Assembly (NCBI RefSeq): GCF_002159765.1
Contig: NZ_NFJH01000002.1
Location: forward strand, 62,001-126,000
DNA length: 64,000 nucleotides
Reading direction: 5' to 3'
Source of the DNA: Collinsella sp. An268
GTDB taxonomy: Bacteria > Actinomycetota > Coriobacteriia > Coriobacteriales > Coriobacteriaceae
Part shown: positions 61,391 through 64,000 of the stretch, in pieces
How positions within the stretch are numbered: the stretch's first letter is position 1
How the letters are laid out: every line of letters starts with the position of its first letter
The notes under the pieces: generated by a model
Databases searched by the model: none
What the model saw: the letters and a program-made list of their open reading frames with translations, nothing else
What the model was told of the DNA's origin: nothing
Program-made: the position numbers and the translations under genes

Positions 61391-62938
61391 ATGGCCTGCA
61401 CCACCATTTTGATCGGCAAGGCGGCGAGCTTTGACGGCTCGACCATCATCGCGCGCAACGAGGATTCGCCCGGCGGGCAGTTCGAGCCCAAGAAGATGCA
61501 CGTCGTCATGCCCGACGAGCAGCCGCGCACCTACACCGCCACGGCGTCGCACGTGGTGATCGAGCTCCCCGAGGAGCCGATGCGCTACATGTCCGTGCCC
61601 GATGCCCTGTCCGGCCACGGCATCTGGGCCGCCGCCGGCATCAATGCCGCCAACGTCGCCATGACCGCGACCGAGACCATCACCTCAAACGAGCGCGTGC
61701 TCGGCGCCGACCCGCTCGTCGAGTACCGCCCCGCCCGCGGCATCGAGGGCGAGGAGGGCTACGAGCCCGAGCAGGTGGGCGGCATCGGCGAGGAGGATAT
61801 GGTCACCCTCGTTTTGCCCTATATCAGAAGTGCTCGCGAGGGCGTCGAGCGCCTGGGCGCGCTCCTCGAGCGCTTTGGCACCTACGAGATGAACGGCATC
61901 GCCTTCTCGGACGCAGACGAGATCTGGTGGCTCGAGACCGTGGGCGGCCACCATTGGATCGCCAAGCGCGTGCCGGACGACGCCTACGTGACCATGCCCA
62001 ACCAGCTGGGCATCGATTCTTTTGACTTGGCGGATGCCGAGGGCCCGCGCCGCGAGCACATGGCGAGCGCCGATTTGCGCGCGTGGATGGCCACGCACCA
62101 CCTCGACCTCACGCTCCGCCCCGGCAACGTGGGCTTTGCCGCCGGCGCCGAGGCGCCCTTCGGCGTGGCGGACACCTTCAACCCGCGCGACGCCTTTGGC
62201 TCGCACTCCGACAGCGACCACGTCTACAACACCCCGCGGGCCTGGTACATGCAGCGCTGCCTGAACCCGCACGACCGTTGGGACGGCCCGGGCGCCGCGC
62301 ACACGCCGGAGTCCGACACCATCCCCTGGTGCCGCGTGCCGGAGCGCAAGCTCACCATCGAGGACGTCAAGTACGTGCTCTCGGCCCACTACCAGGGCAC
62401 CCCGTACGACCCGTACGGCAAGCTCGGCACCGAGGCCACGCGCGGTCTCTACCGGCCCATCGGCATCAACCGCAACGGCCAGCTCGCCGTGCTGCAGATC
62501 AGGCCGGACCGCCCCGAGAGCTGCCGCGGCGTGCAGTGGATGGCCTTCGGCTCCAACGTCTTCAACGCGCTCGTGCCCTTCTACACCAACGTGGACGAGG
62601 CGCCGGCGTATCTGGAGAACACCACCGAGCGCGTGACGAGCGAGAGCTTCTACTGGGCGAACCGCCTGATCGCCGCGCTTGCCGACGCGCGCTTCCGCGA
62701 GAACTCCGCGCACATCGAGCGGTATCAGGAGAAGGTGGGCGCCCTCGGGCACCGCATGCTCAACGAGACGGACGCGGCGGTGGCCGAGCTCGAGGCCGAG
62801 GCGGCGCCCTACCTGCTGAAGGATGCCAACGAGCGCATGGCGGCCACGCTCAAGACCGAGACGGAGAAGCTCCTCGGCAGCGTGCTCTACACCACGAGTC
62901 TCGCTATGAAGAACGCCTTCGCCATGTCCGACAACTAG
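61391..62938 (+). CDS. C69-family dipeptidase (PepD-like)
   Basis: A 515-residue N-terminal-nucleophile peptidase that cleaves dipeptides. MACTTILIGKAASFDGSTIIARNEDS places the catalytic Cys at residue 3, exposed after removal of the first residues. NGIAFSDADEIWWLETVGGHHWIAKRVPDDAYVTMPNQLGI is the family core. There is no signal peptide, so it is cytoplasmic. It would complete use of peptides imported by the Opp system. GCGGAAGGA precedes the ATG. Confidence 0.93.
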   Translation: MACTTILIGKAASFDGSTIIARNEDSPGGQFEPKKMHVVMPDEQPRTYTATASHVVIELPEEPMRYMSVPDALSGHGIWAAAGINAANVAMTATETITSNERVLGADPLVEYRPARGIEGEEGYEPEQVGGIGEEDMVTLVLPYIRSAREGVERLGALLERFGTYEMNGIAFSDADEIWWLETVGGHHWIAKRVPDDAYVTMPNQLGIDSFDLADAEGPRREHMASADLRAWMATHHLDLTLRPGNVGFAAGAEAPFGVADTFNPRDAFGSHSDSDHVYNTPRAWYMQRCLNPHDRWDGPGAAHTPESDTIPWCRVPERKLTIEDVKYVLSAHYQGTPYDPYGKLGTEATRGLYRPIGINRNGQLAVLQIRPDRPESCRGVQWMAFGSNVFNALVPFYTNVDEAPAYLENTTERVTSESFYWANRLIAALADARFRENSAHIERYQEKVGALGHRMLNETDAAVAELEAEAAPYLLKDANERMAATLKTETEKLLGSVLYTTSLAMKNAFAMSDN

Positions 62939-63079
62939 CGCGCCAAGGCGGTGTCCCGGGTGCGGGGCGCCGCCTTGGGGCATCTGTGGCCGCCCGGTAC
63001 CAAAGACGCACCGGGTAACTAAGATGCGCCCGAGCGGGTAGAAGAGGGGCAACGATTCGTCAGCGGGAAAGGTGGACCC

Positions 63080-63547
63080 ATGGCCCAGTCATTTGAGGAT
63101 ATCGTCAACAACATGGTGAACATCGGCCTCGGCGTGGCCGCCACGGCGGCCGAGAAGGGCAAGGAAGTCCTGGACGACTTTGCCGCCAAGGGCTCCGAGG
63201 TGCGCGGCGAGGCCCGGCAGAGCGACTTCGCCCGCTCGATGGCCGACGTCTTTGAACAGGCGGGCGGCGCCTTTACCGACGCGACCGCGCGCTTCAGCTC
63301 CACGGGCGCCAGCGTGGCCGAGCGCATCCTGGACGAGCTCATCCTCGCCCGCGTGCGCCCCATGACCAAGACCGAGCGCATCGACTACCTCGCCCACGTG
63401 CGCGACCTCGTCGACTCCGTGGACGAGCGCACCGTGACCGTCGAGGTTGAGGTGGACGAGCCCGCCGGCGCGGACGCCCCGGCAGACGAGGTCGCCGCCG
63501 AGCCCGCGGACGCCCCCGCCGCCGACGCGTCGGATGCGAAGGCATAG
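63080..63547 (+). CDS. Small helical protein upstream of UbiB-like kinase
   Basis: A 155-residue protein with an amphipathic helical N-terminal two-thirds (SFEDIVNNMVNIGLGVAATAAEKGKEVLDDFAAKG) that recalls phasins, and a low-complexity Ala/Asp/Glu/Pro acidic tail. It has no membrane helix. It lies 7 bases before the UbiB-like gene and is probably co-transcribed with it. Function unknown. Confidence 0.7.
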   Translation: MAQSFEDIVNNMVNIGLGVAATAAEKGKEVLDDFAAKGSEVRGEARQSDFARSMADVFEQAGGAFTDATARFSSTGASVAERILDELILARVRPMTKTERIDYLAHVRDLVDSVDERTVTVEVEVDEPAGADAPADEVAAEPADAPAADASDAKA

Positions 63548-63554
63548 CGCCCCC

Positions 63555-64000
63555 ATGCCGAAGGACAGCGCAGGGCAGGACCACGCAGCGGCCTTTGAGC
63601 CGCTCGTGCCCGAGGATACGGTGTATACCGAGGGTGCGCCCGCGGAGGAGGACCCGGTGCCGAGCCGCACCGCCCGCCGCCGCGAGCGCGCCGTCGACAC
63701 GGTGCCCGCCGAGCCGGAGGTCATGGCCGATACGGAGAAGTACCAGCTGACCCCCATTGGCCGCCGCCGGCGCATCGCGACCATCTTCCACATCGCGCGC
63801 AAGTACGAGGTGTGGAACAACATCACGCCTGTGCGCCTGCGCTGCATGCTGGAGGAGCTCGGCCCCATGTTCGTCAAGATGGGGCAGATCCTCGCCAACC
63901 GCTCCGAGATCCTCCCGCAGCGCTTCTGCGACGAGCTCCGGCGTCTCCGCACCGAGGTCGACCCCGTGCCCTACCGCGTGGTGCTCGAGTGCCTCGAGGC
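63555..64000 (+). CDS. UbiB/ABC1-type atypical kinase, partial
   Basis: The first 148 residues of a protein that runs off the window. A variable acidic N-terminus is followed by the conserved UbiB opening: KYEVWNNITPVRLRCMLEELGPMFVKMGQILANRSEILPQRFCDELRRLRTEVDPVPY, containing the KxGQ motif of the family. UbiB/ADCK proteins act on lipid or quinone homeostasis at the membrane. The kinase core is beyond position 64000. Confidence 0.88.
   Translation, partial: MPKDSAGQDHAAAFEPLVPEDTVYTEGAPAEEDPVPSRTARRRERAVDTVPAEPEVMADTEKYQLTPIGRRRRIATIFHIARKYEVWNNITPVRLRCMLEELGPMFVKMGQILANRSEILPQRFCDELRRLRTEVDPVPYRVVLECLE

Overview
The window reads as a high-GC chromosome segment from a gut actinobacterium of the class Coriobacteriia, most like Collinsella. 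This is an inference from protein style and from the gap-pgk-tpiA-gpmI / secG block; no database was searched. GC content is high throughout except for visibly AT-richer stretches at 42.0-43.6 kb (AbiE locus) and 50.3-58.7 kb (polysaccharide cassette).

Layout. 0-6.3 kb: lower glycolysis operon (gap, then pgk-tpiA-gpmI overlapping end to end), tandem terminators, an IS200-like REP-associated transposase, and secG. 6.5-14.5 kb: oligopeptide ABC importer oppBCDF between two paralogous lipoprotein substrate-binding proteins. 14.6-19.7 kb: tRNA-Leu, a SpoIIE-type phosphatase with an STAS/ATPase fusion protein (a partner-switching module), tRNA-Cys and tRNA-Gly on the minus strand, a CmpB-type membrane protein, and tRNA-Val. 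20-26.5 kb: regulators, a PadR-HAAS stress-type operon, an acetyltransferase, DUF2200, CyuA-type cysteine desulfidase and a HAD phosphatase. 26.6-41.9 kb: argGH, ndk, a TetM-like GTPase, transporters, VanZ-RDD, a BadF-type sugar kinase, superoxide reductase, a degenerate NAD-synthetase-like protein, and ruvCAB under an SOS box. 42-43.6 kb: AbiE toxin-antitoxin pair. 43.7-60 kb: exopolysaccharide/capsule locus. 60.1-64 kb: a damaged DinJ/YafQ pair with an RloB remnant, a C69 dipeptidase, a small helical protein, and the start of a UbiB-like kinase.

The polysaccharide locus is the most interesting part. A serine recombinase is followed at once by a 172-bp segment bounded by perfect 19-bp inverted repeats, the layout of an invertible promoter. 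Two specialised NusG-like antiterminators follow, the second preceded by a long structured leader. Then come a fused initiating phosphoglycosyltransferase/glycosyltransferase and the UDP-L-FucNAc genes capE and capF. An AT-rich cassette (four glycosyltransferases, Wzy, Wzx, SGNH hydrolase) is inserted before capG. Two genes in the cassette carry poly-G tracts; one (G7) is out of frame at present. Together these suggest multilayer ON/OFF control of surface sugar, by DNA inversion, processive antitermination and slipped-strand mispairing. Only the sequence architecture is seen; the switching is inferred.

Two dispersed repeat families also stand out. One is a GATTGTAT-core repeat with 36-37 bp periodicity at 18.0 kb and 35.7-36.0 kb. 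The other is a pair of 129-bp elements with terminal inverted repeats at 24.0 kb and 32.1 kb.
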